A stretch of DNA of 64,000 nucleotides from the NCBI GenBank assembly GCA_963565915.1, contig OY751489.1, forward strand, positions 4,278,001 to 4,342,000. Reading direction: 5' to 3'. The position numbers were made by a program, and so were the translations under genes. The stretch is from Entoloma clypeatum (taxonomy: Eukaryota > Basidiomycota > Agaricomycetes > Agaricales > Entolomataceae). Shown here piece by piece: positions 1 to 10,545 of this stretch. Numbering within the stretch: position 1 is the first letter of the stretch; the number at the start of each line of letters is the position of its first letter. The notes below the pieces were generated by a model that saw only the letters and a program-made list of their open reading frames with translations, did not search any database and was not told the DNA's origin.

Positions 1-33
1 TCACAGGCCTCATATGTTGATGATGGGACCATC

Positions 34-663
34 TAGTGTTTTAAAGTCCAGACTGGTCTCGTTTTTGACCCCCAAAAAGGGAAGACCGAGGACCGGACCA
101 GTCTCACTTTTTCGTGGACACCTCTGAAAACCGGACCAGACCAGTGAGAGACTGGTCTGGTCGGTCCGTTTATTCAGGTCTGATGAGACTGGTCCAGTTT
201 GAACTGGTCCAGACTTGTAGTATGTACGCTGTGAATGTGCTACTGGATGGTGAATGCATGTGTCGTCTTGTGTGCTTATCCCCTCCCCCCTGTCCCTGAA
301 TCTTGCTGCCTGACGGCATTGGGCATGAGTGGGCGCATTGGGCATGAGTGGGCATTGTTGGGTGCAAGTGCACATGTTGGCTGTGAGTGCACGTGTTGGG
401 TGTGAGTTGTGGGCGAAGAAAGGGCATTGGCCGTGAGTCGATGCAAGAGGGGGGCAGTTCAGCACAAGGGGGGCCGTTGAGAACGAGGGGCGCTGTTAGG
501 CTCAAAGGCAGGGTGTTTGGCACGAGAGGAAGCCATTGGGCTTGAAGGAAAGGCATTGGGCACAAGTGGAGGGCATTGGGCACGAGGTCCGGTCTTTCAC
601 CAGTCGGGTTTGGTTCAGTCTCAGTCTAAATTCACTTTTGAAGAACTGGACTTTGAAACACTA
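34..663. mobile_element. Non-autonomous hAT-like element (copy 1)
   Basis: A 630-bp element with inverted ends: TAGTGTTTTAAAGTCCAG on the left, and its near reverse complement (ending TTTGAAACACTA) on the right. TAGTG fits the hAT terminal consensus YARNG. The flanking octamers GGACCATC (26-33) and GGACTATT (664-671) match at 6 of 8 positions, and both differences are C versus T, so an aged 8-bp target duplication is likely. The inside holds a 20-bp degenerate minisatellite (about 306-590) and subterminal short repeats of the type ACTGGTC/GACCAGT. No transposase is visible, so it would need a transposase in trans. Confidence 0.75.
306..590. repeat. 20-bp degenerate minisatellite inside hAT copy 1
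   Basis: Tandem units of about 20 bp around the core TTGGGCATGAG, with units such as GGGCATTGGGCACGAG repeating with many substitutions. The same core recurs in four other elements of this window. Long open frames across it are a by-product of the period and composition and are not genes. Confidence 0.8.
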
Positions 664-689
664 GGACTATTATAGTCCAGTCTGAAACA

Positions 690-1434
690 TGGAAAGACAA
701 CCTTGCTAAAACAAAAAAGCATACAATGTCTGTTCGAACTTAGTACAGCCCTAGGGCTGGTACTTGAGCACACCAAATCAGATGTGTTCCATTTTTCCAG
801 GACTAATGGTGACAATAACCCCCCAGTTGATCTAGGGTTTGCGCCCTTCACAGGTGACACCCCCCTCGTTCCCAAGACCCTCTGGAAGCTCCTCTTCACA
901 GAGCATGCAAAGTGGTATGCCACTAAGGCCTTCTCTGCTATGGGAGCCTTACTATCTCTGGAAAACTCAGTCCGCAGACTCACACCCAAAGACAAACACA
1001 CCTTATACTGATCATGTATTCTACTGATTGCCTTGTATGGTGTCAATCTATGGAACTTTGTTGGCACCCGTAACAAAGACATCATCAAGTCTATCTCCAG
1101 AGTCCAGAGGCGTGCAGCCCTGTGGATCCTGGGAGCCTTCCATACCACCCCCACAGGGGCGGTTAAATCCCTTGCCGGCCTGCCTCTGGTGCATCTGCAC
1201 CTAAAGAAGCTCTCCTGCAGAAATTGTGTCTGCACACACTCCCTTGCACCAAGACACATGACTGTCATGGTTTGCAATGAGGAAGATCCCTCCAAGCAAC
1301 CATGGTATTCCCCCAAATTTATGTACAACCTTAAATTCCCCCTCGTCGATATCTGGGCCAACTGTGCAAACATTACCATCCCACTATCCCTGTTCAACAA
1401 CTACAACAAGCCAGGGAAACACATCCTTCCCTGA
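690..1434 (+). pseudogene. LINE (Tad/jockey-type) reverse transcriptase C-terminal relic
   Basis: Fragments in shifting frames resemble the region just after the RT palm and the thumb of fungal non-LTR retrotransposons: HAKWYATKA, then ALYGVNLW, RRAALWILGAF and a T-T-P-T-G-A segment. The same order (RRFYATKA, LTYGCQLW, YRAARWITGTF, SPTGG) occurs in the LINE at the right end of this window. The reading frame is broken by a TGA at 1009-1011 where the relative has a sense codon, and by frame changes. It lies next to a gypsy fragment with no clean insertion border, so both are old. Confidence 0.75.
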
Positions 1435-1574
1435 CCGTATCATCCATGACATCACCCTTATCTGCGGTAAAACTGAGAAGGATTGTGCTGAAGCCAGAAA
1501 GTTGCGCCTCATCACCCTCAACAAGGTGTTTGATGCCAACGTCTGTTCCAAAAAATCTGCCGTCATAGTCACGG

Positions 1575-1891
1575 ACAAGACGACAAATGGCAATCTATCA
1601 CATTCTTGTCATGGACCATGTCCATGGCTGAACAGAATTATGAGATATATGACAAGGAGCTCTTAGCAGTTATGGAAGCACTGAAAGATTGGAGACACTA
1701 TCTGCTTGAAGCCAAGGAACACTTTGAGATCTTAACTGATCACAAGAACCTGGAGTATTTCTGTCATCCTCAGGACTTGAATCAATGACAAAGGCACTGG
1801 AAGATGAAGTTACAAGACTATGACTTCGAATTACGGCACGTGCCTGGCAAGACAAATGTGAAGGCGGACATCCTGTCACACTTACCCTGGT
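1575..1891 (+). pseudogene. Ty3/gypsy pol relic: RNase H and connection
   Basis: The frame reads like the RT tail and RNase H of gypsy elements: [12 protein letters not shown], then LTDHKNLEYF, and a terminal HVPGKTNVKADILS stretch. In intact relatives the LNRRQARW-like segment precedes the last part; here a TGA stands at 1786-1788 at an Arg position, consistent with CGA to TGA. The left border abuts LINE relic sequence; the right border is the hAT-like element at 1892. A non-functional fragment. Confidence 0.8.
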
Positions 1892-2421
1892 TAGTGTTTG
1901 AGGGTTCAGTCTTATGAACTGGAAAATGAATTTGAACTGGACTGGACTGGACTGGAAGAGACCTGAACTGGCAGTTCAGATCTCACTGATTTTGAGCTCA
2001 ACCAGTCTCCAGTCTCTCCAAATTTGGAAAAAAAAATTGGACTGGTTCATCCCCAGTTCTAGTTTTGGGTCTGAAAAATATGAACTGGTTCCAGTTTTTG
2101 ATCATATATTCATTCAAAAACTGTACTTTTATGGGCAAAGATGTTCTTTTATACAGTTTTCAATCATTCATACAAGAGTTTATATCCAAAATGCTTGAGA
2201 AACATGTTATTGATAACAAATTGAGTATATTTTCAAGTTTTTGATTGAAAAAACAGGCTTTTGGTAGATTTATAAATGGTTGAGGATTTTAGTAGTTTAA
2301 ACTGGTTTAAACCAGTCTTTACCAGTCTAGTCCAGTTTTGAGAAAGAAAAATGAACTGCCAGTCTCCAGTTCATCAATTTTTTGGTCAAAAGACCAGACT
2401 GGACTGAACCCTTGAACACTA
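1892..2421. mobile_element. hAT-like element (copy 2) with mismatched flanks
   Basis: A 530-bp element with ends TAGTGTTTGAGGGTTCAG and (ending) CTTGAACACTA, the same family as the other copies, rich in ACTGG/CCAGT repeats. It lacks the minisatellite. The flanking octamers ACCCTGGT and TGCTCACA do not match. Left flank is the end of gypsy RNase H; right flank is an upstream part of gypsy RT in the same strand, so the two flanks come from different places in pol. Confidence 0.7.
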
Positions 2422-2629
2422 TGCTCACAGGCGGCACTACATTTACTTGGGGACCAATGGAACAGAAGGCATTTGAAGGTCTCATACAGGCAATCACATC
2501 AGCACCAGTCTTGGCATTACCAAAACCAGAGGAATGGTTCAGGGTTGAAACTGATGCATTGGGCTATGCAATCAGAGCTGTACTCTCTCAGCAACAAGAC
2601 AACAAATGGCATTCTATCATGTTCTTGTC
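2422..2629 (+). pseudogene. Ty3/gypsy RT relic, left part
   Basis: Encodes the RT/RNase H boundary typical of fungal gypsy elements: TFTWGPMEQKAFE, SAPVLALP and ETDALGYAIRAVLSQQ. It is continuous with the fragment at 3627-3716 once the hAT-like element 2630-3626 and one target duplication are set aside. Confidence 0.8.
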
Positions 2630-3626
2630 TAGTGATAGACAAGGGTACGCAAAACCCTCAGGGTTTTGGGGAAGGGTGAGGGAGGGTAAGGGTGAGGGTC
2701 AGAATTTCTCACCCTCCAAAAACCCGTACCCTTTCGGACGGGTTTGGGGGGTCACATGATATTTGGTTGAGCCAAACAATCAATGATCAACAAGTTGAAG
2801 TTGATGTTTGAGTGATTGACACTTTTCTCCTCCCACCCAGACGTCCTTCCAACGGTCACCTTTCATGCAAAACTGCCGCCACTCACACCCAACGACCTCC
2901 CTTTGCACCCAACAGCCGGTAGTCATGCCCAATGGCCCTCACTCACACCCAACGGCCCCCCTTCTTTCCCAATGGCCTTCACTCACCCCCAACGGCCCTC
3001 ACTCATGTCCAGCGGTGTCGACTCATGCCCAATGGCATCCCTTCGTGCCCAACTGCTGCCACTCGTGCATAACAACCTCCCTCTGTATGCCCAATGGCCC
3101 CCCTTCACACCCAACTGCCACCACTCATGTCCAATGACCTCAACTCGTGCCTAACAACCTTGACTTGTGCCCAAGGGCCCTCACGCGTGTCCAACAGCGT
3201 CGACTCGCACCCAACCACTGCCCACCATCCTATACTTGCCCACTGCCACCACCTACCCGTCCACCAAATGGTGCGGGAGGTGAAGGCAGTGGCCAGAGAG
3301 GGGGAGGTGGGCTGGGAGGTCACAACCAGATGGATGCGGTACATGAGGGCACTGGGATGTGACACAATGCATGTGTGAGGAGTGAGGGGGGTTGCGTGTA
3401 CACCTCATGAACATGTGGAGGTCCGTGATGGCACACAGGCAGGACACATAGCACCAAGGGGTGTCAACCTTGGGTGCCATCCCGCGGGTATTCCATACCC
3501 CCACATACCCTCAAAAACCCTCACCCGTAGGTGAGGATTTCCTTACCCTTGGTGAGGGATATAATTTTTCGAGGGTAAGGTAAGGGCACTATTTTTTTAC
3601 CTGCGGGATACCTCTGTCCATCACTA
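2630..3626. mobile_element. Second hAT-like family: TAGTGATRGACA ends, 8-bp TSD
   Basis: A 997-bp element with ends TAGTGATAGACAAGGGTA and (reverse complement of the right end) TAGTGATGGACAGAGGTA. It is flanked by a perfect 8-bp duplication TTCTTGTC (2622-2629 and 3627-3634), a hAT hallmark. These ends differ after TAGTG from those of the other copies, so this is a separate family. Subterminal parts hold GGGTGAGGG/CCCTCACC and ACCCGCGGG short repeats. The middle (about 2829-3245) is the same 20-bp minisatellite, here in opposite orientation. No transposase frame is visible. Confidence 0.85.
2829..3245. repeat. 20-bp minisatellite inside the TAGTGAT element
   Basis: About 20 units of 19-22 bp built on CCCAATGGCCCTCACTCAYG, the reverse complement of the unit in the other elements. 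Unit junctions fall every 20 bp for most of its length. Confidence 0.85.
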
Positions 3627-3716
3627 TTCTTGTCACGGACCATGTCCATGGCTGAACAGAATTACGAGATATACGACAAGGAGCTCTTAGCAGTTATGGA
3701 AGCACTGAAAGATTGG
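3627..3716 (+). pseudogene. Ty3/gypsy RNase H relic, right part
   Basis: Continues the fragment at 2422-2629: [18 protein letters not shown] followed by MEALKDW, then cut by the start of a gypsy LTR at 3717. The first copy at 1575-1891 shows what should follow (RHYLLEAKEHF). So a second gypsy element inserted into this one. Confidence 0.75.
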
Positions 3717-4203
3717 TGTAAGGGCAACCATCCAATTTCTTTAGTCCAACACCTCCAACTCATCTCCAATGCCTCCGACTGGTCTTCTGACCCTCTGACC
3801 ATTGTGGTATGTCTATTATTTATATTACTATACTTTACATTTCCTTTCTTTTCCATCTCTCTTGCAACACCTCCGACCTCCAACGACCTCTGACTGTACT
3901 CCGCATCGGAGGGCACGTCAGAGCGATGATTTATACCACCACATGCATGCTTCCGATTTACATATTCCGTTCCCATCCCTACTCCCAATCTTTGTCATAT
4001 TTCAACATTCCTCTTCTCATTTCCAATTCTCGTCGTCTATATAGCTGCCTAGCCTGCAAGGGAATCCTCAGAACTTTCTCTTTGGATTTCCCTTGCAAGG
4101 TACGCCTCATATTGTACTTTGTAAAGTCTATTTAACTTTGGATTTCCCTTGCAAGTCGTCCGACGTTGGAGTCAGTTCGTTGGATCGTAAGGTCGCCCTT
4201 ACA
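3717..4203 (+). repeat. Ty3/gypsy 5' LTR
   Basis: A 487-bp segment starting TGTAAGGGC and ending GCCCTTACA, a perfect 9-bp terminal inverted repeat with the TG...CA ends of LTRs. It interrupts RNase H coding sequence on its left and is followed by a leader and the gag start at 4392. No matching 3' LTR lies in the window, so the element is 3'-incomplete here. Confidence 0.75.
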
Positions 4204-4391
4204 GTAGAAAGTTCTCTCTAAACGGACCAGGTACAAATTGTACTGTTGAAGCCATTCCGCACTTCGGAGTTGACAACACAGACTCAAGTCTGCCCTCCTC
4301 CGATTCTGATACATCCAACGCCCCTTCCAATCCCTCTTCCCACTGTTCTGCCTACCACTCTGTAACTGGTGACTCCGTATCGCATGTAGAA

Positions 4392-4592
4392 ATGGATGAC
4401 CCTGAATGCCTTGCTGCGCTTGAATGTGAGTTCCAGGAACACCACCAGACCCTCACCAACATTACCGCTCAACTCAAACAACTTATCTGTGCTGCTATTC
4501 CACCTGCTCCCATTCCCAACCCCGACCCAATTCCCCTTCCAGTGGAGGCCCCAGTTCCAGCCTTTCCGCCTGCTCCGATTTCACCTGCCAAT
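4392..4592 (+). pseudogene. Ty3/gypsy gag, N-terminal fragment
   Basis: Starts at ATG 4392 after the LTR and leader and encodes a short acidic, coiled segment followed by a proline-rich linker, as in basidiomycete gypsy gags. It is cut at 4592 by the hAT-like element 4593-7220; the CTGCCAAT target octamer repeats after the element and gag coding resumes. A further indel is needed to bring the two parts into one frame, so the gag was already damaged or has decayed since. Confidence 0.65.
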
Positions 4593-4732
4593 TAGTGTTT
4601 GAGGGTTCAGTTCAGTTCAGTTTTTTGCCCCAAAAACGGGTGGACCGAGACCGGACTGGTCTTTCAATCACTCAGAAATATGATAGACCAAGACCAAACT
4701 GGGGGGAACCGGTCTCGGCATGTCATAGACGA

Positions 4733-4945
4733 CGCTGTTGGACGCAAGTGGGGGGGCTGTTGGGCATGAGTCGAGGCCATGGGGCACGAGTGAGGGGCCG
4801 TTGGTTGCAAGAGGAGGCCACTGGATGTGAGAGTGGGCCGCTGCACGCGAATGGGGGCTGTTGGGCGCGCAGGGAGGCCGTTGGGCAGTAGAGGGGGGCG
4901 TTGGGCATGATGGGTGGCCATTGGGCGGAAGTGGAGCCAGGTGGA
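4733..4945. repeat. 20-bp minisatellite inside hAT copy 3
   Basis: About ten degenerate 20-bp units of the GCCGTTGGGCATGAG type, same orientation and same relative place (near the left end) as in copy 4. Confidence 0.75.
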
Positions 4946-5597
4946 GTGGAGGTGGGGGGATAAAAGAAGTGTGGGAACGTTTCGTTGGCTGTCTGTCAAA
5001 TTATGGTTCAAGTTTCGGCGATTGCCAAAAGTGCTTGGCAGTCAATGCCGAGTGATGAGCATTGATGAAACATAAGGCCTCAATGCCCAAACCGTGGCAT
5101 CACAGGCCTCAAGATAGCTTTAACTTATTAATAGATGTATATAGAGTCATAAAATATATATATATAGTTGGGAACTCAAGCTATGTAAACTAGAGAATCT
5201 GTATTCTAAAATGATGCATCAAAACACACTGTAAATCATGATGAACAGTGCATCATCATGGGTTTTCTCAAACAAAAAAACAATCTTTTGTTACTTCCTC
5301 CCTTCCACAACCACTGTAGTCTATATGTACTGTATATATACCATTGTAACATTGTATGTAAATCTACTCAGACCATTCAAATCAAGCCCAAGGACTTAAT
5401 AAGGTGAATAGAAGCAAAATAGGTCGAACATTTGACCAAAAAATTTTGTTTCAGCTTTGGATTCTCCTCATTCAGGGGACCTCACAGCACATCTGTTTTT
5501 CAAATTTGGTGCATTCATTATGGAGATATAACACTTTTACTGAAATATGCACATTTCATCATATCTAGAGATCTAAAAATTATACAAGGTGGCAAAA

Positions 5598-6365
5598 AAC
5601 CATTGCCCTCTCTTCCACAGAAGCAGAATACATGGCGCTATCAGATTGCAGTCGCGCAGTGACATGGCTTAGAAGCATGCTTGCCAAACTTGGAATGCAG
5701 ATCGGATCAGTTCCGATCTATGGAGACAACAATGGCTCCGTCTTTATCGCATCCAATCCTGTAACTGAGAAGCGATCCAAGCACATCGACGTGCGATTCC
5801 ACTTTGTCAGAGAAAAAGTATCCAAAGGGATTATTACGGTCGAATTCATCGAAGGAGTGAATAACCCTGCAGACCTTTTAACTAAAAATCTGGGGAAAAT
5901 CCTCTTCAACAAGTTTATCCCATACTTTGGATTACTTAAAAACTAGACGAAGAAAGAGTACCTATATGGGAAAAAGTAAAAATGTATTTAGAAGTATGTA
6001 CTAAATATGGGGGGGTGTTGAAACTTTTCCATCACGTAGATTAGATTAGATTAGATTAGATTACATCACGTGACCATTTACATATCTTTGATTACATACT
6101 TATTTGGTTGGTACAAACAGTAGTACGGTATATAAGGCCAGGAAACTGTCAATATCAACAAGTTGTCTCTTGACTCTTAACCAGCTCCATCGCTCTCATC
6201 AGCCTCAACCGCTCTCACCAGCCTCACCCTCCCAAACCAAGTAAGTGGCTAGAACGGTTAAGTAGAGTACTTCCACACTGTAGCTGTGTTGCTCAGTACG
6301 CCTGTGGCTAGCACCCAGGTGGAACTTCAACAGAGACTGGAGCTAGCCACAGGCAGAACTTCAAG
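5598..6365 (+). mobile_element. Copia 3' fragment nested in hAT copy 3
   Basis: The end of a copia pol (RNase H with NPADLLTK, open from 5632 to 5946), a short untranslated stretch, a G-rich polypurine tract and an LTR (6016-6332). Left and right of it the hAT sequence continues, as shown by comparison with copies 4 and 7, with only about 10 bp missing. So a copia element inserted here and later lost its 5' part. The tail 6333-6365 resembles a partial copy of the LTR end. This RNase H frame is intact where the complete copia at 15624 is broken. Confidence 0.75.
6016..6332 (+). repeat. Copia LTR (diverged copy)
   Basis: 317 bp, TGTTGAAAC...TTCAACA, clearly homologous to the 295-bp LTRs at 15624 and 21086 but differing by substitutions and small insertions (extra TTAGA repeats, an insertion near AACAAG). 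An older copy than the complete element. Confidence 0.85.
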
Positions 6366-7220
6366 GTGAATACATATATATTGATGAGTTCTATCATGTT
6401 AAACTATTATTAGATCATGAGGAAGGCACCGCGTGCGCCTGCGCGATGCATTTGCACATTGTTTACTGTTGTTTGGTGTAAAGTGTCGCTTTGCTATATG
6501 CTCAAATCTGTGGCGAAAATTCATGAAATAAATACATATTTATCAACATATGATACTCTGGTACATAATCGATATAGTCTGTATGCTTACTTTCCCCTGT
6601 GTAGCCATATTAAGGAGAAATGCGATGTTTTTTGAGTTTGTTTACATATATTTGACACATTTGATGGACGCGTGTCGCGCATCATCCAACGTCGAATCGA
6701 CACATCCACCCATTGCTCGCTCTGCAATGAGAGGCACACAGATATAACAAAAATAGCACTGTAAACACAGATACAAAAAAATAACACTGTAATCATATGT
6801 TTTAGCTATGTTTTCACCATGTTTCACTCAATTCTTAACCTTTGTGACTCTGAGCAAGAGTTTATATACAAGCTAGAAATGTATTCCACTCAGTTGTAGC
6901 TTCAAAACAAGCCTTAGACCAATGAATGAACTATAAATATCTAGAATATTATGCAGATTACTGAACAATCTCCAAAAATTGTAGAATATTAGGGGGGGGG
7001 GGGGGGGTTGGAGGTGTATCCCAAAGGGCAAAAAGACCGGTCTAGACCTGTTTAGACCAGTCTTTTTGCGGTCTAAGTCAAAAAAAAAAATCTAGACTGA
7101 ACTGCAGTCTAAATTTTCTAAAACGTATAGACCTTAGACCGCAGTTCAGTCCAATGTGGTCTATTTTTCAGTTCAGTTCAGTCTGATTCAGGTCTATGTA
7201 GACTGAACCTTCGAACACTA

Positions 7221-7520
7221 CTGCCAATGCAGGTGTGCGTCGGGCCATTCGACGGAGCACGTACCACTGGTTGGACTTTCCTTAATTCTTGTGAACTGTA
7301 TATGGGACTGGTTCTGGAGCAGTTTGCAGATGATCATGCTAGGATCTATTGGGTGCTTTCCTTCATGAAGAGTGGACATGCTGCGTGCTTTGCCAACCGT
7401 GTCATCCGACAAGAGCATCGGACCGGAGCTCTGTGCCATCAGACCTGGGTACAGTTCCAAACTGCTTTCATCGCAGAGTTCACTCCAAAAAACAAAGAAC
7501 AAGATGCATGGCTCATTCTT
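7221..7520 (+). pseudogene. Ty3/gypsy gag, middle fragment
   Basis: Frame from 7227 resembles the gag capsid region of fungal gypsy elements: GPFDGARTT, SCELYMGL, FADDHARIYWVLSFMKSG and FIAEFTPKNKEQDAW. The motif order PFDG, then FxxDxAKIxWxLSFMKSG, then EF is diagnostic. It is cut at 7520 by a poly(A)-tailed retroposed insert and resumes at 7865. Confidence 0.8.
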
Positions 7521-7864
7521 CCCTCTGGCAAGCAAACACGACCAAAGGGTAAGAACCACACAGGCGCTTCTTTGGTGGGTAGGGCGCAGACACCCCCCAG
7601 CGCTGTCATTGGCCAACCTCACAAGGTTGGAGTGCTCCTGTATCGTGCGGCCGAGTATTCGGGCGCACATACTAACACATTTGTTTATAACAGACTCCCC
7701 TGTCCTGGCGCGAGGACTTATCAGCTCGACAGAGCTTTGCGCTGCCTGTTCTTCATGTGTACGTAGATCCTCGGATCGATGTAGTTAACTCTACGTCAAG
7801 CAGACTGTACCCCTAGTATACCACTATATAAATTGTTGATCCAAAAAAAAAAAAAAAAAAAAAA
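7521..7864 (+). mobile_element. Poly(A)-tailed retroposed insertion (SINE or retrocopy)
   Basis: 344 bp ending in an A run of about 22, flanked by a 15-bp direct repeat GCATGGCTCATTCTT / GCACGGCTCATTCTT (7506-7520, 7865-7879; one C/T difference). Long duplications with a 3' A-tail are the mark of LINE-mediated insertion. I could not assign the insert: no clear pol III A/B boxes. A GTAAGA...AACAG pair inside would fit a retained intron of a host transcript. It splits the gypsy gag. Confidence 0.75.
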
Positions 7865-8283
7865 GCACGGCTCATTCTTGAGGGAGAAGCCCATTACCAA
7901 GGTAGTTGAGATGTAGAGGCTTACATTGACAACTTCAAATATTATGTTGAAAAGGCTAGGTAGACCGAAGGAACGAACATAGTACTCAAGTTCCGACATG
8001 GCCTCCGATCCGACATCCAATCCAAAATTGCTACACTAACTATTGGATGACCTGCAGATGACAACATGGATATGTGGTATGCAGCCACATGAGTTGACGA
8101 CGATAATCGGATTGCCAATAAAGCTTTCAAGTCCACAGTTCCGACACGCCCTAACCCTTTCTGCGCTGCTCTGACCGCACCGAAGGCAGTGGCAGGATCT
8201 GTCTTTCCCCGACCTTTCATCCCCTATATTCTATATGCACCTCCGACAGTTATTGCTCCGATTCCGACCATCCACAACCCCAT
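7865..8283 (+). pseudogene. Ty3/gypsy gag, C-terminal fragment with three CGA-derived stops
   Basis: Continues the gag: LILEGEAHYQGS, EAYIDNFKYYVEKA, LKFRHGLRSDIQSKIATL and NRIANKAF. Three in-frame stops, TGA at 7907-7909, 8048-8050 and 8090-8092, stand where I expect Arg in this family, each fitting CGA to TGA. Ends at the hAT-like copy 4 at 8284. Confidence 0.8.
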
Positions 8284-10545
8284 TAGTGTTTAAAGGTCCG
8301 ATTTGGTCCGGTTTTTGACCCTCAAAATTTAGAGACCAAGACCAAGACCGATTTTTTGGTTCACATGATCTCGAAAAAACTGAACCGGACTGATGCAAGA
8401 CCAGTGCATTGGTTCTGTTTACCTCCAAGAAGTGAGACTGGACTGGTCTCAACCGGTTTAAACCAATATATTATGAGTAAAATAAGACTAAGGACACGTG
8501 CGCACAGCCCGATGCTGCACGTGCGCGTCGTACTCCCTCAATTGGTCCTCCATGGGCTCAGCCCAGCTCCATGTGCTCTTTGGCATGACTCAACGCTGTT
8601 GGGTGTGAAAGGGGGCCATTGGGCATGTGTCGTGGCAGGTGTGTAGTGCCGTACGGCATGAAGGGAGGCCATTGCACGCGAAGGAAGGGTGCTGGGTGTG
8701 AGTCAACAGCGTTGGGGACAGGAGGCAGCCATTGGGCACAAGGATTGGGCAAGCAAGGTGGTCATTGGGCATTAGAGGGGCCATGGGGCACTAGTCGGGG
8801 CAGTTGGGCAAGAAAGGCGGCCGTTGGGGACACGAGGCAGCCGTTGGGCATGAAAGGTGGCCGTTGTGTGTGGGTTGACAGTGTTGAGGGCAAAGAGATG
8901 GTGTTGGGGGCAAAGGGACGGCGTGGCATGGGTCAATGGCAGTGGGCGCAAGTCAGGACCATTGGGCGTAAAAGGAGGCCTTTAGGCATGAAAGGCGGCC
9001 ATTGGGCGTGGGTCGACAGTGTTGAGGGCAAAGGGATGCCATTGGGTGTGAATGGAGGCTGTTGGGCATGAGTCGGGACCGTTGGGCATAAAGGGACGCT
9101 GTTGGGCACAAAGGGATGCCGTTGGGCATGAAAGGTGGCCATTGGGCAGAAGAGAGGGCCGTTGGGCATGAGTGGTAGCCGTTATGTGTGAGTAGTGGCC
9201 GTTGGGCAGATGTGGTGGCTGGGTGGAGTGGTGGTGGGGGATAAAAAAAGGGTGGGAAGGTTTTGCTGGCATTTATGGTTTGACTTTCAGTGATTGCCGA
9301 GCCATGCACATTGTTGAAAATCGTGCCCTCAATGCCCAAACCGTGGCACCAAAACCCACAAAAGTAATTCTTACCTTATGTAGACATATTTAGAAACTCA
9401 TAGGAAGTATATATAGAGTTATATACATGAGCTATGGATGGTAGAAAGTTGGTGCTCCAAATTGATGCATCAAAACACAATGTAAATCATGATGAACAGT
9501 GTGGCATGGTGTTTTCAAACACAAAAAACAACATTTTCTAGCTTCCTCCTTTGCACAACATTTGTACTCTAAATATACTATACATATACTATTGAAACAG
9601 TGTATGTAAACCTATTCAGACCCTTCAAATAAAATTCAAGGACTTGATGCCCAGTCAAAATAGGATCATATTTCCAGTTGGGGAAATCAGATCAGATCCA
9701 GCTGAATCCAGCCCCTTTGGGCTTTTCCCCTGATGGATCCATGGTCAACCCACTGTTCCAAATAAAACAGGAATCTTGCCTAATATCTGTAAATGTGTGG
9801 GAAGACGTCTATTAAATTTTTTTTTTTTGCTTGGTTTCGCGGTGTAATCCAGGTGACCCCCAGATGGTTTAGCCTGCACCCACAGAAGCCTGCCCTGACC
9901 CAGTTGTCCCCAATCAGACCCTACTTTCTTGCCACAGCCCAGGTCCATACTATGGCCGATTTTGACTGGGCTTGATGAGGTGAATATGAGCAAAATAGGT
10001 CGAAAATTTGACCAAATTTTTTTGTTTCAGCTTTGGATTTTCCTCATTCAGGGGATCTCACAGCACATTTGTTTTTCAAATTTGGCTCATTCATTAGGGA
10101 GATATAACACTTTTACTGAAATCTGCACATTTTATTATTTCTATCTTATCTGGACTTCTAAAAATTATACAAAGTGCTTCAGAAGGTGTATACATATCTA
10201 TTTATAAGTTTTATCACTTCCAACTATTATTAGACCATGAGGAAGGCACTGCACACGCCTGCGCAATGCATTTTGTGCATTGTTTACTATTATTTGGTGT
10301 AGAGCATGGCACCTCTATGACTTAAAATCTGTGGCATCATTCCATAAAATCAACACATATTTATTGACATATGATACTCTGCTACATAATTGATATAGTC
10401 TGTAAGCTGACTTCCTCCTGTGTAGCCATATTAAAAAGAAATGCGATGTTTTTTTTTGAATTTGTTTACAGATATTTGACACATTTGATGTGCACGTGAT
10501 GCGTGTCATCCAATGTTGAAACGATGCATCCACCCACACAGCACA
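8284..10545 (+). mobile_element. hAT-like element (copy 4), 3'-truncated
   Basis: Begins TAGTGTTTAAAGGTCCGA (preceded by AACCCCAT), nearly identical to the right end of copy 7 in reverse. Holds the largest minisatellite (about 8580-9235), then about 1.3 kb shared with copies 3 and 7. Homology stops near 10545 and no matching CACTA end followed by AACCCCAT is found; instead a gypsy element on the minus strand begins. A deletion has joined the two. Confidence 0.75.
8580..9235. repeat. 20-bp minisatellite inside hAT copy 4
   Basis: About 32 units on a 20-bp period; the clearest run is near 9120-9220, with units such as GCCGTTGGGCATGAAAGGTG and GCCATTGGGCAGAAGAGAGG. Conserved core GTTGGGC; the rest drifts. 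The longest array of its kind here. Confidence 0.85.

Larger units (their letters stand above)
4593..7220. mobile_element. hAT-like element (copy 3), complete, with nested copia fragment
   Basis: Ends TAGTGTTTGAGGGTTCAG and (ending) CTTCGAACACTA. A perfect 8-bp duplication CTGCCAAT flanks it (4585-4592, 7221-7228). A minisatellite lies at about 4733-4945. The interior from about 4960 matches hAT copies at 8284 and 13441 (the latter in reverse) over more than 1.5 kb, interrupted at about 5598-6365 by the 3' end of a copia element. A run of 16 G lies near 6992. The 3' part (7020-7220) is rich in TAGACC/GGTCTA repeats. No transposase frame is seen. Confidence 0.85.

Noticed and set aside
6985..7010. 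Run of 16 G as a possible G-quadruplex
   Set aside because: A homopolymer in element DNA, prone to sequencing error; nothing around it suggests a function.
8580..9235. Regular 20-bp repeats that might suggest a CRISPR array
   Set aside because: Units are contiguous and degenerate with no spacers, in a eukaryotic genome, inside a transposable element.
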